64,000 nt of DNA from Antrihabitans cavernicola (GCF_008297975.1 NZ_VLNY01000005.1:1-64000), one strand, 5' to 3'; shown: positions 51,416 through 60,505, counted from the first letter of the stretch. Made by a program: numbers and translations. The notes: generated by a model not told the origin, from the letters alone.

Positions 51416-54090
51416 TGCAAGCCCCCGAATTGGCCGACACCGTCCGTCTCGATTGCGACGTCCTGGTGATCGGCGGCGGAACCGCGGGAACGATGGCCGC
51501 ACTGACCGCCGCCGAGAACGGCGCAAACGTCCTGTTGCTGGAGAAGGCACACGTCCGCCACTCGGGTGCCCTCGCGATGGGCATGGACGGCGTCAACAAC
51601 GCCGTCATTCCCGGTAAGGCCGAGCCTGAGGACTACGTCGCCGAGATCACTCGCGCCAACGACGGAATCGTCAACCAGCGCACCGTGTATCAGACCGCGA
51701 CGCGCGGCTTCGCGATGGTGCAACGGCTCGAGCGTTACGGCGTCAAGTTCGAGAAGGACGAGTACGGCGAGTACGCCGTCCGCCGTGTGCACCGCTCCGG
51801 CTCGTACGTGCTGCCGATGCCCGAGGGCAAGGACGTGAAGAAGGCGCTGTACCGCGTACTGCGGCAGCGCAAGATGCGCGAGAAGATCCGAATCGAGAAC
51901 CGGTTGATGCCGGTGCGGGTCCTCACCGAGAACGGCCGAGCCGTCGGTGCCGCTGCATTGAACACGCGGACAGGCGAATTCGTCGCCGTCGGCGCCAAGG
52001 CCGTCATCCTCGCCACCGGCCCGTGCGGCCGCCTGGGGCTTCCCGCGTCGGGCTATTTGTACGGCACCTACGAGAACCCCACCAACGCGGGTGACGGCTA
52101 CTCGATGGCCTACCACGCAGGTGCCGAACTCAGCGGCATCGAATGCTTCCAGATCAACCCGCTGATCAAGGACTACAACGGTCCGGCGTGCGCGTACGTT
52201 GCGAACCCGTTCGGCGGCTACCAGGTCAACGCGCAAGGTGAGCGCTTCGTCGACTCCGACTATTGGTCCGGCGCGATGATGAGTGAGGTCAAGGCGGAGA
52301 TCGAATCCGCCCGCGGCCCCATATATCTCAAGGTATCGCATCTACCGAACGAAACTCTGGACACTCTCGAAAGCATCCTGCACACCACCGAGCGTCCGAC
52401 GCGTGGCACCTTCCACGCCAACCGCGGCCACGATTACCGCACGCACGACATCGAGATGCACATCTCCGAGATCGGTTTGTGCAGTGGGCATTCCGCGTCA
52501 GGCGTGTGGGTGGACGAGAAAGCCCGCACCACGGTCCCCGGCCTGTATGCCGCGGGCGACCTGGCTTGCGTACCGCACAACTACATGATCGGCGCGTTCG
52601 TCTACGGCGACCTGGCAGGCGCGGACGCTTCGTCGACGCTGCCGGATGTCGCTGCGCCGGAATCACTCCCGGAAGACCAGCTGAAGGAAGCTCACGAGCT
52701 GATCTACCGTCCGCTGCAACATCCCGACGGTCCCCCGCAGCCGCAGGTCGAGTACAAGCTGCGCCGCTTCGTCAACGATTATGTCGCACCGCCGAAGACT
52801 GCCACCAAGCTGTCCATCGCGGTCGAGACGTTCGAGCGGATGCGCGACGAGATCGCCAAGATGGGCGCCACCACTCCGCACGAGTTGATGCGCACTGTGG
52901 AAGTCTCGTTCATCCGGGACTGCGCCGAGATGGCGTCGCGGTCATCGCTGACCCGGACCGAATCACGTTGGGGCCTCTACCACGAGCGCGCTGACCTACC
53001 CGAGCGTGACGACGTGGAGTGGCGCTACCACCTCAACCTCAGCAAGAACGCCGACGGCGAGATGGAGTTCGTGAAGCGGCCTGTCGCACCGTATTTCGTT
53101 CCGGTTCCGGGTCTCGACGATCTGCCGCCTGCCGATCAGTCGTCGCACCACGTGCACCAGCCGGATCTGGTCGGCGGCCGCGCACCTGCGGAGGAACTCA
53201 GCCGTCTGCAGCCGGTGGCGCGCACCGAGCCGTCGTCGCCGCGCATCGTCGAGGTACTCGGCTTGGACTCCCCCGACACCGAGGAACTCGCGTCGTACCT
53301 CACCGACGAGGACGCACAGGTCCGGACTACGGCGCTGTCGGTGCTGACCGAAGGCACCCCGGATGGGTTCGCGGTGCCGCTGGTGGCGGCATTGGGTGAC
53401 GCGGATGTGTCGGTTCGACGAGCAGCGACCGAAGGCTTGCGCGAACTGGTCGAGGTACTGCCATCAGCGGACGGCATTGTCGCCCATATCGATTCGAGCG
53501 ACGCATCGGTGCGGGCGACCGTCATCGACCTGCTGCGTGCATTGTACGCGGGCGGTGCCGACTTGTTCGCTCGCTCGATCACCGACCCCGACCACCGCGT
53601 CCGCATCGAAGCCGTGCGTGCACTGGTCTCGGTCGACGATTGGGAAGCCGTCGCGTCGGCTGCCGGCGACGACAACCGCGAAGTCCGGGTTGCCGTCGCA
53701 CACGGACTCGCGACGATCGGCACCGGCGGTGCCGACACCGCGCGCACCCTGGTCGACGACCGTGACCCTCTTGTCCGCGCCGCGGCCCTCACGGCGTTCG
53801 CCGGACTCGGCGCCACCGACGACGACGCGGTGGTGCTGAGCAAAGCCCTGACCGAATCTGCCTGGCAGGTAAGGCAAGGTGCGGCACGAGGCCTGGCAGG
53901 CGCCACACCCTCGAGTGCGGTCCCTGCCCTGGCTACGGCGCTGTCCGATCCGCATCTCGACGTGCGCAAGGCCGCGGTGCTGTCGTTGAGCAATTGGTCC
54001 GACAATGACTCGGCGCGAGATGCACTGGCGACGGCGTTGGCAGACAACGACGCCGACGTGCGCGCCTACGCACGTCGGGCCGTCGCCTGA
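51415..54090 (+). CDS. AprA-like FAD flavoprotein fused to HEAT repeats
   Basis: This 891-residue protein has an N-terminal fumarate-reductase/AprA-type flavoprotein (about 1-560): GGGTAGTMAALTAAE for FAD, IKDYNGPACAY (251-261, like the FKDGYGPVGAW segment of AprA), SGHSASGVWVDEKA with His359 at the position of the AprA active-site histidine, LYAAGDLACVPHNY, and a SRWGLYHERADLPERDD tail. A linker follows, then nine HEAT repeats of about 30 residues (about 615-891; e.g. LVAALGDADVSVRRAATEGL), like PBS-lyase HEAT modules. True AprA has no HEAT domain. It probably takes electrons from the AprB-like ferredoxin to act on the imported compound. Confidence 0.9.
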   Translation: MQAPELADTVRLDCDVLVIGGGTAGTMAALTAAENGANVLLLEKAHVRHSGALAMGMDGVNNAVIPGKAEPEDYVAEITRANDGIVNQRTVYQTATRGFAMVQRLERYGVKFEKDEYGEYAVRRVHRSGSYVLPMPEGKDVKKALYRVLRQRKMREKIRIENRLMPVRVLTENGRAVGAAALNTRTGEFVAVGAKAVILATGPCGRLGLPASGYLYGTYENPTNAGDGYSMAYHAGAELSGIECFQINPLIKDYNGPACAYVANPFGGYQVNAQGERFVDSDYWSGAMMSEVKAEIESARGPIYLKVSHLPNETLDTLESILHTTERPTRGTFHANRGHDYRTHDIEMHISEIGLCSGHSASGVWVDEKARTTVPGLYAAGDLACVPHNYMIGAFVYGDLAGADASSTLPDVAAPESLPEDQLKEAHELIYRPLQHPDGPPQPQVEYKLRRFVNDYVAPPKTATKLSIAVETFERMRDEIAKMGATTPHELMRTVEVSFIRDCAEMASRSSLTRTESRWGLYHERADLPERDDVEWRYHLNLSKNADGEMEFVKRPVAPYFVPVPGLDDLPPADQSSHHVHQPDLVGGRAPAEELSRLQPVARTEPSSPRIVEVLGLDSPDTEELASYLTDEDAQVRTTALSVLTEGTPDGFAVPLVAALGDADVSVRRAATEGLRELVEVLPSADGIVAHIDSSDASVRATVIDLLRALYAGGADLFARSITDPDHRVRIEAVRALVSVDDWEAVASAAGDDNREVRVAVAHGLATIGTGGADTARTLVDDRDPLVRAAALTAFAGLGATDDDAVVLSKALTESAWQVRQGAARGLAGATPSSAVPALATALSDPHLDVRKAAVLSLSNWSDNDSARDALATALADNDADVRAYARRAVA

Positions 54091-54100
54091 CGAGCGGTAG

Positions 54101-54580
54101 CTAGGCGGGCGGGGCAGGCGGCGCTCCCTGCTCTGGAGCGGCAGGCGTACCCTGCGGAGCAGCAGGAGGCGCGGGCGGTGCAGGACGTGCGCCACCCGCA
54201 GGCGGAGGCGGCGGGCATCCGGGACCCCCGGGCGGAGGTGGTCCCACAGGTGCGGGCGGCGCGGCTGGCGCGCCGTTCTGATCCGTCGGAGGCTGCTGCT
54301 GCGAACCCGAACTCTGCTGCTGCGGAGCGGACGGGGTCGCCGGCGCGGACGTCGTCGGAGCACCGACCGTGCTGTAGGCCGTCGACTTCTCCGACGGTCC
54401 ACCGATAACCGCCGCGACCAGCACACCGCCGATCAGTGCGCCTGCGAGACCGACGCCGATCAGCGGCCCTCGGCTCTTCACCGCGCCGAATGCGCGCTTA
54501 CCGCGACGGGGGCGTCCTGCGGCAACCGGCTCGCTCGGCTGGGTTGGCATCGGTTCGGTACCAGCATCGTTGTCGTTCAT
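54101..54580 (-). CDS. Proline-rich single-pass membrane protein, divergent from a two-component system
   Basis: The 159-residue protein has a charged N-terminus, one membrane helix (about 39-60, RGPLIGVGLAGALIGGVLVA) and a Ser/Gln- then Pro/Ala/Gly-rich C-terminal region (about 75-159), with the outside part containing Cys122 in CPPPPPAGG. The start ATG at 54580 has an AAGGGA ribosome site. It is divergent from the response regulator gene with a shared operator region, and its proline segment resembles that in the sensor kinase, so it is likely a regulatory target or partner. Confidence 0.8.
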   Translation of the reverse strand: MNDNDAGTEPMPTQPSEPVAAGRPRRGKRAFGAVKSRGPLIGVGLAGALIGGVLVAAVIGGPSEKSTAYSTVGAPTTSAPATPSAPQQQSSGSQQQPPTDQNGAPAAPPAPVGPPPPGGPGCPPPPPAGGARPAPPAPPAAPQGTPAAPEQGAPPAPPA

Positions 54581-54631
54581 GGCAATCCCTTCGATGTGAT
54601 TGTTGTGTCTTGACCGACGTTTGCGTGCAAT

Positions 54632-54689
54632 CCTGAAGCTCACCTGAAGACTCCGGTCGCACCGGCGAACTCTTCAGGTTCGCCTCAGG
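54632..54689. promoter_or_regulatory. Response-regulator operator with four heptamers
   Basis: Two direct CCTGAAG heptamers (54632-54638 and 54643-54649, 11 bases apart) are followed by CTTCAGG (54672-54678) and CCTCAGG (54683-54689), again 11 bases apart and inverted. The inner pair forms a perfect 9-base inverted repeat ACCTGAAGA / TCTTCAGGT. Two 11-base-spaced pairs are typical of OmpR-family tandem-dimer sites. It lies between the divergent proline-rich and regulator genes. Confidence 0.75.
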
Positions 54690-54711
54690 TGGGCAGAGTG
54701 AGTTGGGAGTC

Positions 54712-55395
54712 ATGGAACGTCGAAACCAGCCCCGCGTCTTGGTCGTGGAAGATTCCGCGGCCATTCGCGAGACCGTCGTTGCCGCCCTCACCGATTCCGG
54801 CTACGCATCGACGGGCCGAGCCGACGGCTCCGGGCTCGAGGACCAGATCGACGCGTTTCGTCCCGATCTGGTGATACTCGACGTGATGTTGCCTGGTGAA
54901 CGCGACGGCTTCACCTTGATCGACGTGGTTCGCGGTAGTTGCGACGCCGGGATCGTGATGCTCACGGCCCGAGATGAATTGGTCGATCGGCTGCGTGGCT
55001 TGGACGGTGGCGCGGACGATTACGTCGTCAAGCCGTTCCTGCTCGACGAGCTGGTGTCGAGGGTCGGTGCCGTGCTGCGGCGTCGGGGTCGCTCACCCAG
55101 CGCGACCCAGGTGGGCGACCTGGTCGTCGATCGGGCAGCGGGTACCGCGAGCCGAGCGGGCGCCGTCCTCGACCTCACCGCGACCGAGTTGAAAGTGTTG
55201 GCGTTCTTGGTCGCTCAGCGTGGACGAGCGATGAGCAAGACCCAGATCCTGACAGCTGTGTGGGGCTATGACGCGTACGACCCGAACCTCGTCGAGGTGT
55301 ATGTCAGCGCATTGCGTCGAAAGCTGGAAGTTCACGGCCCGCGGCTGATCCATACGGTGCGCGGTATCGGTTACACGTTGCGAGCCGAGCAATGA
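54712..55395 (+). CDS. OmpR-family response regulator
   Basis: This 227-residue regulator has a receiver domain with phospho-acceptor Asp57 (LVILDVMLPGERDG), acidic pocket Glu13/Asp14 (VVEDSAAIRE) and Lys in YVVKPFLLDE, then an OmpR winged-helix (LTATELKVLAFLVAQRGRAM, NLVEVYVSALRRKLE). The ATG at 54712 is preferred over a TTG at 54703. Its stop overlaps the kinase gene start (ATGAGC). The four-heptamer site upstream suggests autoregulation and control of the divergent gene. Confidence 0.94.
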   Translation: MERRNQPRVLVVEDSAAIRETVVAALTDSGYASTGRADGSGLEDQIDAFRPDLVILDVMLPGERDGFTLIDVVRGSCDAGIVMLTARDELVDRLRGLDGGADDYVVKPFLLDELVSRVGAVLRRRGRSPSATQVGDLVVDRAAGTASRAGAVLDLTATELKVLAFLVAQRGRAMSKTQILTAVWGYDAYDPNLVEVYVSALRRKLEVHGPRLIHTVRGIGYTLRAEQ

Positions 55396-56804
55396 GCACG
55401 CACACTCCATCACTTCGTCGTCGAGTAACGCTGACCGTGCTCGGGCTGTTCGCGCTGCTGCTGGTGTTGGTGGGCATTGCTGTCGACGTGGCGTTGGGCG
55501 CTCAGCTTCGCAAAGACCTCGACGCGCGCATCGCGGATCGGATCCAGCGGGCGACGTCGTTGGCCGAAAGTGGCACCACGCCAGAGCAACTCGTATCGGC
55601 GCTGAACGGGCCGGGCATCCGAGTTCGAGTGACTACCGCCGACGGACAGTCGTACGGCGACCCCGGCGTGCCGTCGACGCCCGACGCCTGTCCACCACCG
55701 CCGCCGGCGCCGGGCAACGGTCCAATCCCACCGGCTCCCCCGTGCCCGCCACCGGGCCCGCCGGATGCGGCACCGACGATCGTCACGCGCGACCTTCCGA
55801 ACGGATCGTCCGTCACACTGCTCGGCGATACTGCTCAAATCGCCGATGTGCGAAAAGAATTGCGCGAGGTCATGATTGCCGCCGCCGTTGCAACCCTCGC
55901 GGTCGCGGGCGTCGTTCTCTACATCTCGATCGGACAGGCGCTCCGACCGTTGCAGGCAATGACAGCGGTCGCGCGGCAGATCACCGCGGGTGATCGGGGA
56001 CGACGACTGCGTCCGGACCGCAGTTCCAGCGACCTCGGACAATCGGCATCCGCATTCGACGGCATGCTCGACGCGCTCGAGCACGCCGAGACACGCGAGC
56101 GCGACGCCGCTGAGGCCGCCCGCCTCGCAGAGGCCGACACCCGCCGCTTTCTGTCCGACGCGGCGCACGAACTGCGCACGCCGGTAGCCGGAATACAGAA
56201 CATCGCGGAGACTCTGGCCAGGGACGACGGAACCCGTCCCGAGCGCCGCGCCCGATTCACCGAGCTGCTGGTCACCGAGTCCGGTCAGGCGGCGCGACTG
56301 GTCGCCGACATGCTCGAACTCGCCCGCATCGACAGCGATCTGCCACCGAACACCGTCGCCACAGACCTTGTGCGGATCGCCGACAACGAGGTGGAGCGGG
56401 CGAAGCTGCTGGTCACCGATCTGACCATCGAACGGACGGGCATCGACACCGCGCCGGTGACCGTCGATCCGGACCGGATCGGTCGAGTGCTGCGGAATCT
56501 GCTCAACAACGCGTTGCGACACACGCCGTCCGGTGGTCGGATCGTCGTCGAAGTCTCCACTACGGCAACGGAAGCCGCAGTGACCGTCACCGATACAGGC
56601 CCCGGCATCCCCGATGCGGAACGCGAACGCATCTTCACCCGACTCGTCCGCCTGCAGGAAGCTCGTGATCGCGACAGCGGCGGCTCGGGCCTCGGCCTCA
56701 CCATCGCTCGCGGCCTCGCGCGAGCCCATCACGGCGACCTGACCTGCGAGCCCTGCACGAGTGGCGCCGAGTTCGTGCTGACGCTGCCGTTGCAATCAGC
56801 CTGA
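55392..56804 (+). CDS. Sensor histidine kinase with proline-rich extracytoplasmic loop
   Basis: The 470-residue sensor has two membrane helices (about 11-34 and 160-180) around an extracytoplasmic loop that contains a proline-rich segment with two cysteines (CPPPPPAPG at 100, Cys118; residues 96-125). It continues with a HAMP domain, the H-box with His259 (FLSDAAHELRTPVAGI), N-box (LRNLLNNALRHT), and G boxes (DTGPGIPD, GGSGLGLTIA). It phosphorylates the regulator encoded just before it. The loop resembles the proline-rich divergent protein, which may be its ligand or a regulated partner. Confidence 0.93.
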   Translation: MSTHTPSLRRRVTLTVLGLFALLLVLVGIAVDVALGAQLRKDLDARIADRIQRATSLAESGTTPEQLVSALNGPGIRVRVTTADGQSYGDPGVPSTPDACPPPPPAPGNGPIPPAPPCPPPGPPDAAPTIVTRDLPNGSSVTLLGDTAQIADVRKELREVMIAAAVATLAVAGVVLYISIGQALRPLQAMTAVARQITAGDRGRRLRPDRSSSDLGQSASAFDGMLDALEHAETRERDAAEAARLAEADTRRFLSDAAHELRTPVAGIQNIAETLARDDGTRPERRARFTELLVTESGQAARLVADMLELARIDSDLPPNTVATDLVRIADNEVERAKLLVTDLTIERTGIDTAPVTVDPDRIGRVLRNLLNNALRHTPSGGRIVVEVSTTATEAAVTVTDTGPGIPDAERERIFTRLVRLQEARDRDSGGSGLGLTIARGLARAHHGDLTCEPCTSGAEFVLTLPLQSA

Positions 56805-56882
56805 TCGCAAAGGTGTCGTATCGCTCGTCGATGGCATGAACTGACTCGGTTGTCTGTCATCACGAGTTCAGGAGCCACAGCC

Positions 56883-58259
56883 ATGTCACGCGAGATCCGT
56901 TTCAACGCCTTCGACATGAACTGTGTCGCTCATCAATCGCCCGGTCTGTGGCGCCACCCCGACGATCAGTCGGCGCGGTACAAGGAGCTCGGTTACTGGA
57001 CCGAGCTGGCAAAGCTGTTGGAGGTCGGCAAGTTCGACGGCCTGTTCATCGCCGACGTCCTCGGCACCTACGACGTGTACGGCGGCAACCACGAGGCGGC
57101 CATTCGTCAGGGTGCGCAGATCCCGGTGTCCGACCCGCTGTTGCTCGTGACCGCACTCGCGTCGGTCACCGACCATCTGGGCTTCGGAATCACGGCCGGA
57201 ACGGGTTTCGAGCATCCGTACCCGTTCGCGCGTCGCCTCTCCACCCTCGATCACCTCACCAACGGACGGATCGGCTGGAACGTCGTCACCGGATATCTAC
57301 CCTCGGCAGCGCAGAACATGGGCCACGACGACCAGTTGCAGCACGACGACCGCTACGACCACGCCGACGAGTACCTCGAGGTTCTCTACAAACTGTGGGA
57401 AGGCTCCTGGGAAGACGACGCCGTTGTCCGCGATCGGGAGACCGGAGTGTTCACCGACCCCGCAAAGGTGCACCCGATCGAGCATCGCGGCAAGCACTTC
57501 ACCGTTCCTGGAATACATTTGGCGGAACCATCGGTACAGCGCACACCGGTGATCTTCCAGGCAGGGGCATCACCTCGCGGCACCCGTTTCGCCGCCGAGA
57601 ATGCGGAAGCGATCTTTGTCGGCGCACCCACCAAAGCCATCTTGAAGAACACGGTGGCCAACATTCGTGAGGCACTGAAGAAGGCCGGACGCGACCCCTA
57701 CTCGGCGCGGATCTACCAGCTCCTCACCATCATCACCGACGAGACCTCGGACGCGGCACACGCGAAACATGCCGAGTACCAGTCGTATGCGAGCGATGAG
57801 GGTGCACTGGTCTTCATGTCGGGGTGGATGGGCATCGATCTGTCGAAGTACGACCTGGACGAGCCGATCGGCAACGTGGAGAGCAACGCGATCCAGTCGT
57901 TCGTCAGCGCATTCCAACAGGCCAGCGGCGACGGTAGTGAGTGGACCGTGCGCGATATCGCGGCGTGGGGCGGCATCGGCGGTGCGGGGCCGCGCGTCGT
58001 CGGATCGCCTGCGGAGGTCGCAGACGAATTGCAGGCCTGGGTCGACGAGACCGATGTCGACGGCTTCAATCTCGCCTACGCGATCACACCGGGAACGTTC
58101 GAAGACGTCGTGAAGTACGTGGTCCCCGAGTTGCAGCGGCGCGGCGTCTATCGCACCGAGTACACGGAAGGGACGCTGCGAAACAAGCTGCTCGGAAAGG
58201 GCGATCGACTGCCTGACGACCACCGAGGCGCAAGCTACCGAATCGGCGCGAGCGGCTAG
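56883..58259 (+). CDS. NtaA/DmoA family FMN-dependent monooxygenase
   Basis: The 458-residue flavin-dependent monooxygenase belongs to the NtaA/SnaA/DszA/DmoA group: FNAFDMNCVAHQSPGLWRHP at the start, FDGLFIADVLGTYDVYGGN, TGFEHPYPFARRLSTLDHL, GRIGWNVVTGYLPSAAQNMG, and RTPVIFQAGASPRG. These use reduced FMN from a reductase to attack sulfur compounds (dimethyl sulfide, dibenzothiophene sulfone) or aminopolycarboxylates. The start ATG at 56883 has AGGAG upstream. No reductase gene is adjacent. Location near the AprAB-like operon is suggestive but they are separate transcripts. Confidence 0.92.
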   Translation: MSREIRFNAFDMNCVAHQSPGLWRHPDDQSARYKELGYWTELAKLLEVGKFDGLFIADVLGTYDVYGGNHEAAIRQGAQIPVSDPLLLVTALASVTDHLGFGITAGTGFEHPYPFARRLSTLDHLTNGRIGWNVVTGYLPSAAQNMGHDDQLQHDDRYDHADEYLEVLYKLWEGSWEDDAVVRDRETGVFTDPAKVHPIEHRGKHFTVPGIHLAEPSVQRTPVIFQAGASPRGTRFAAENAEAIFVGAPTKAILKNTVANIREALKKAGRDPYSARIYQLLTIITDETSDAAHAKHAEYQSYASDEGALVFMSGWMGIDLSKYDLDEPIGNVESNAIQSFVSAFQQASGDGSEWTVRDIAAWGGIGGAGPRVVGSPAEVADELQAWVDETDVDGFNLAYAITPGTFEDVVKYVVPELQRRGVYRTEYTEGTLRNKLLGKGDRLPDDHRGASYRIGASG

Positions 58260-58366
58260 TCGCACAGCTCGACGCAACGAATTGTCGTACCTCGCCGATA
58301 CGGTCCACAGAGAGGTTCGAGGAGCGACCATTCCTCACCTCGACCGCCGTGGAAGAGGAGAGTGCG

Positions 58367-59665
58367 ATGTCGGAATCGGATTTCGATCGTGGGATCGACA
58401 ACGCGTGGGCCGACTTCCAACGGGTACTTGGCGACTATGTCGGCGCAATGCAGGACGACGACGTTTTGGTATTGGAATCCCGTCACGAGAGCACCAACGA
58501 CATCGCGGACGTCGGCGGCTGTGTGCAGTTCTTCGCCTGGGGCAACGACATGGTGCGCTGCGAAGTCCCGTCGAATCAGTTCCTCCATCCGCTGCGACAG
58601 CTGAGCTCGGCGCAGCAAGATCAGGTTGCAGGCTGCGGTTTCCGGCGCCCGGACGACTCCGCGAACGGGCCGGCGTCGTTCTACGTCGACCGAAACCGGG
58701 CGTGGGGCGACTATCTGGCGTTGCGCTGCGTGCAGGTGTTGCGCCAGGTGTGGAACGTCGCGCATCCCTCCTTCCTTGCCGCGTCGACAACGGGCGGCAA
58801 GACGACACCGGCCTTCGATTTCACGCCCGCACCTGCGCGCCCTGTTCCAGACCTGGGCTCTGCGGTCGATCCGATCGACCACGAACATCTCCAGGCATTG
58901 GTCGACGCGACGATCGGGGCGCTGCTCGGCCACGCCCCGATCAAAGACCGCGAGGGTGACATTCCGCTGCACCTCGACAATCTGACGTTGTTCGTATCTG
59001 TGCTCGAATCCGAGCCTGCGGTGGAGGTGGTTGCGCCGCTGATCAGCAATATCGACGATCTGACCCGAGCCGCCGAGGTGATCGCCGATCAGAACCGTCG
59101 TTGGCCCGAGATCAAGCTGCTGCTCGCGCACGAAGGTGTTGTTGCCGTGATGCGGATCGATGCGGACCCGTACGTGGGACGGCACCTGCTGAGTGCACTC
59201 GATAAGTTTCGTGAGCTTTTGGGTGCCGTCGACCAGGAATTCGTCGAGCGGATCGGCGGCAGCGGACTATGGGCCGACACCGCAGACGAGGCGTTGGTCG
59301 ACCAGCCTGCGCGCGACGTTCCCGAAGCATTGCTCGATATCGCTCACGAACTCGCGATTGACCCGAAGGACGTCGCACGGCTCTGCGACAACACGCAGGC
59401 CACCATTCTCGAGTACATCCGGATCAGCCGCGAGCAAGTAGCCACCTGGCGCGAATCAGAGCTGGAAGCAGCCTATGCCGACGACACAGCGAAGGCACAG
59501 CACTGCCACAGCGAGGCACTCGGCTGGGAACAGACCACAAGGGTGCTGTGGGAGGCGCTACGGGTGAATCGGCGCCCCACGCTGCCGATACCGAAGCAGG
59601 GGCGACAGCTGGAATTGTTCGGGAACACCTCGGAAGCAACGCTTTTCGACGACACGGCGGAATGA
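58367..59665 (+). CDS. Large protein with a type III secretion chaperone-like (YbjN-type) fold
   Basis: This 432-residue protein starts at ATG 58367 with a GAGGAGA ribosome site. An N-terminal region (VLVLESRHESTNDIADVGGC and onward) and a central segment with SALDKFRELLGAVDQEF resemble, at a guess, the two-module YbjN/TY3S-chaperone-like fold seen in actinobacterial hypothetical proteins. The C-terminal part (DVARLCDNTQATILEYIRIS) has a helical DNA-binding look. I do not recognise a function. It ends 33 bases before the alarmone synthetase gene. Confidence 0.6.
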   Translation: MSESDFDRGIDNAWADFQRVLGDYVGAMQDDDVLVLESRHESTNDIADVGGCVQFFAWGNDMVRCEVPSNQFLHPLRQLSSAQQDQVAGCGFRRPDDSANGPASFYVDRNRAWGDYLALRCVQVLRQVWNVAHPSFLAASTTGGKTTPAFDFTPAPARPVPDLGSAVDPIDHEHLQALVDATIGALLGHAPIKDREGDIPLHLDNLTLFVSVLESEPAVEVVAPLISNIDDLTRAAEVIADQNRRWPEIKLLLAHEGVVAVMRIDADPYVGRHLLSALDKFRELLGAVDQEFVERIGGSGLWADTADEALVDQPARDVPEALLDIAHELAIDPKDVARLCDNTQATILEYIRISREQVATWRESELEAAYADDTAKAQHCHSEALGWEQTTRVLWEALRVNRRPTLPIPKQGRQLELFGNTSEATLFDDTAE

Positions 59666-59698
59666 GCAGTCACGCCCTCAGACTTGTCTCAGCTGTCG

Positions 59699-60496
59699 AT
59701 GGCACACTCGATAAGAGACAATGCAGACAGCCGTGACTTTCGAGTGGGTGGGATCGACGTGGACGTGGAGGGCATCCCGGATGCCGTGACGAGTGCGGAG
59801 CTTGTTCATTTTCGCGCGGAGTTCACGCGATTCATGATGGCCTATCAGTTCGGCGTCGCCGAGTTGATGACCAAGATCAACATCTTGAAGGACGAGTTCA
59901 CACACATCCACAGCTACAGCCCGATCGAGCACGTCACGTCTCGGATGAAGTCGCCGCAGAGCTTGCTGCAGAAGGTGCAACGCAAGAACACCGCCTTCAC
60001 CCTCGATGACATTCGCAAGAACATCGTCGACATCGCGGGTGTTCGGATCACGTGCAGCTTCATCAAGGACACGTACCGGATCGCCGAGATGCTGACCAGC
60101 CAGTCCGACATCACCGTTCTCGAGGTTCGCGACTATATCGCGGATCCGAAGCCCAACGGCTACAAGAGCTTGCACATTCTGCTCGAGGTTCCCGTCTTCA
60201 TGAGCGATCGGGTACAGCAGGTGCCCATCGAACTCCAAATCCGCACCATTGCGATGGATTTCTGGGCGAGCCTCGAGCACAAGATCTTCTACAAATACAG
60301 CGGGGAGGTGCCGCCGGGATTGCAGGCGGAGCTCACCGAAGCAGCCGAAGCCGCCAACAAGCTCGACGTGCGGATGGAGCATCTGCACGACGAAATTTCG
60401 CAGGTCAGAGCTGAGCATCCGATGGCCGACGATCAGTTCGGATTGTCGATCGAGTTGTTGGAATCGTTCGTTCGGCGCCACCGAGAGATCAGCTGA
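59699..60496 (+). CDS. Small alarmone synthetase (RelA/SpoT-like GTP pyrophosphokinase)
   Basis: The 265-residue protein is a single-domain (p)ppGpp synthetase: VTSRMKSPQSLLQKVQRKN (ATP binding), DIAGVRITCSFIKDTYRIAE, PNGYKSLHILLEVPV, and VPIELQIRTIAMDFWASLEH (catalytic Glu in the ELQIRT motif). It lacks hydrolase, TGS and ACT domains, so it makes pppGpp or ppGpp under control of its own expression. The ATG at 59699 is used, as the TTG at 59684 is weaker. It is convergent with the NRPS gene (nine-base gap). Confidence 0.93.
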   Translation: MAHSIRDNADSRDFRVGGIDVDVEGIPDAVTSAELVHFRAEFTRFMMAYQFGVAELMTKINILKDEFTHIHSYSPIEHVTSRMKSPQSLLQKVQRKNTAFTLDDIRKNIVDIAGVRITCSFIKDTYRIAEMLTSQSDITVLEVRDYIADPKPNGYKSLHILLEVPVFMSDRVQQVPIELQIRTIAMDFWASLEHKIFYKYSGEVPPGLQAELTEAAEAANKLDVRMEHLHDEISQVRAEHPMADDQFGLSIELLESFVRRHREIS

Positions 60497-60505
60497 CCCA
60501 ACGAC

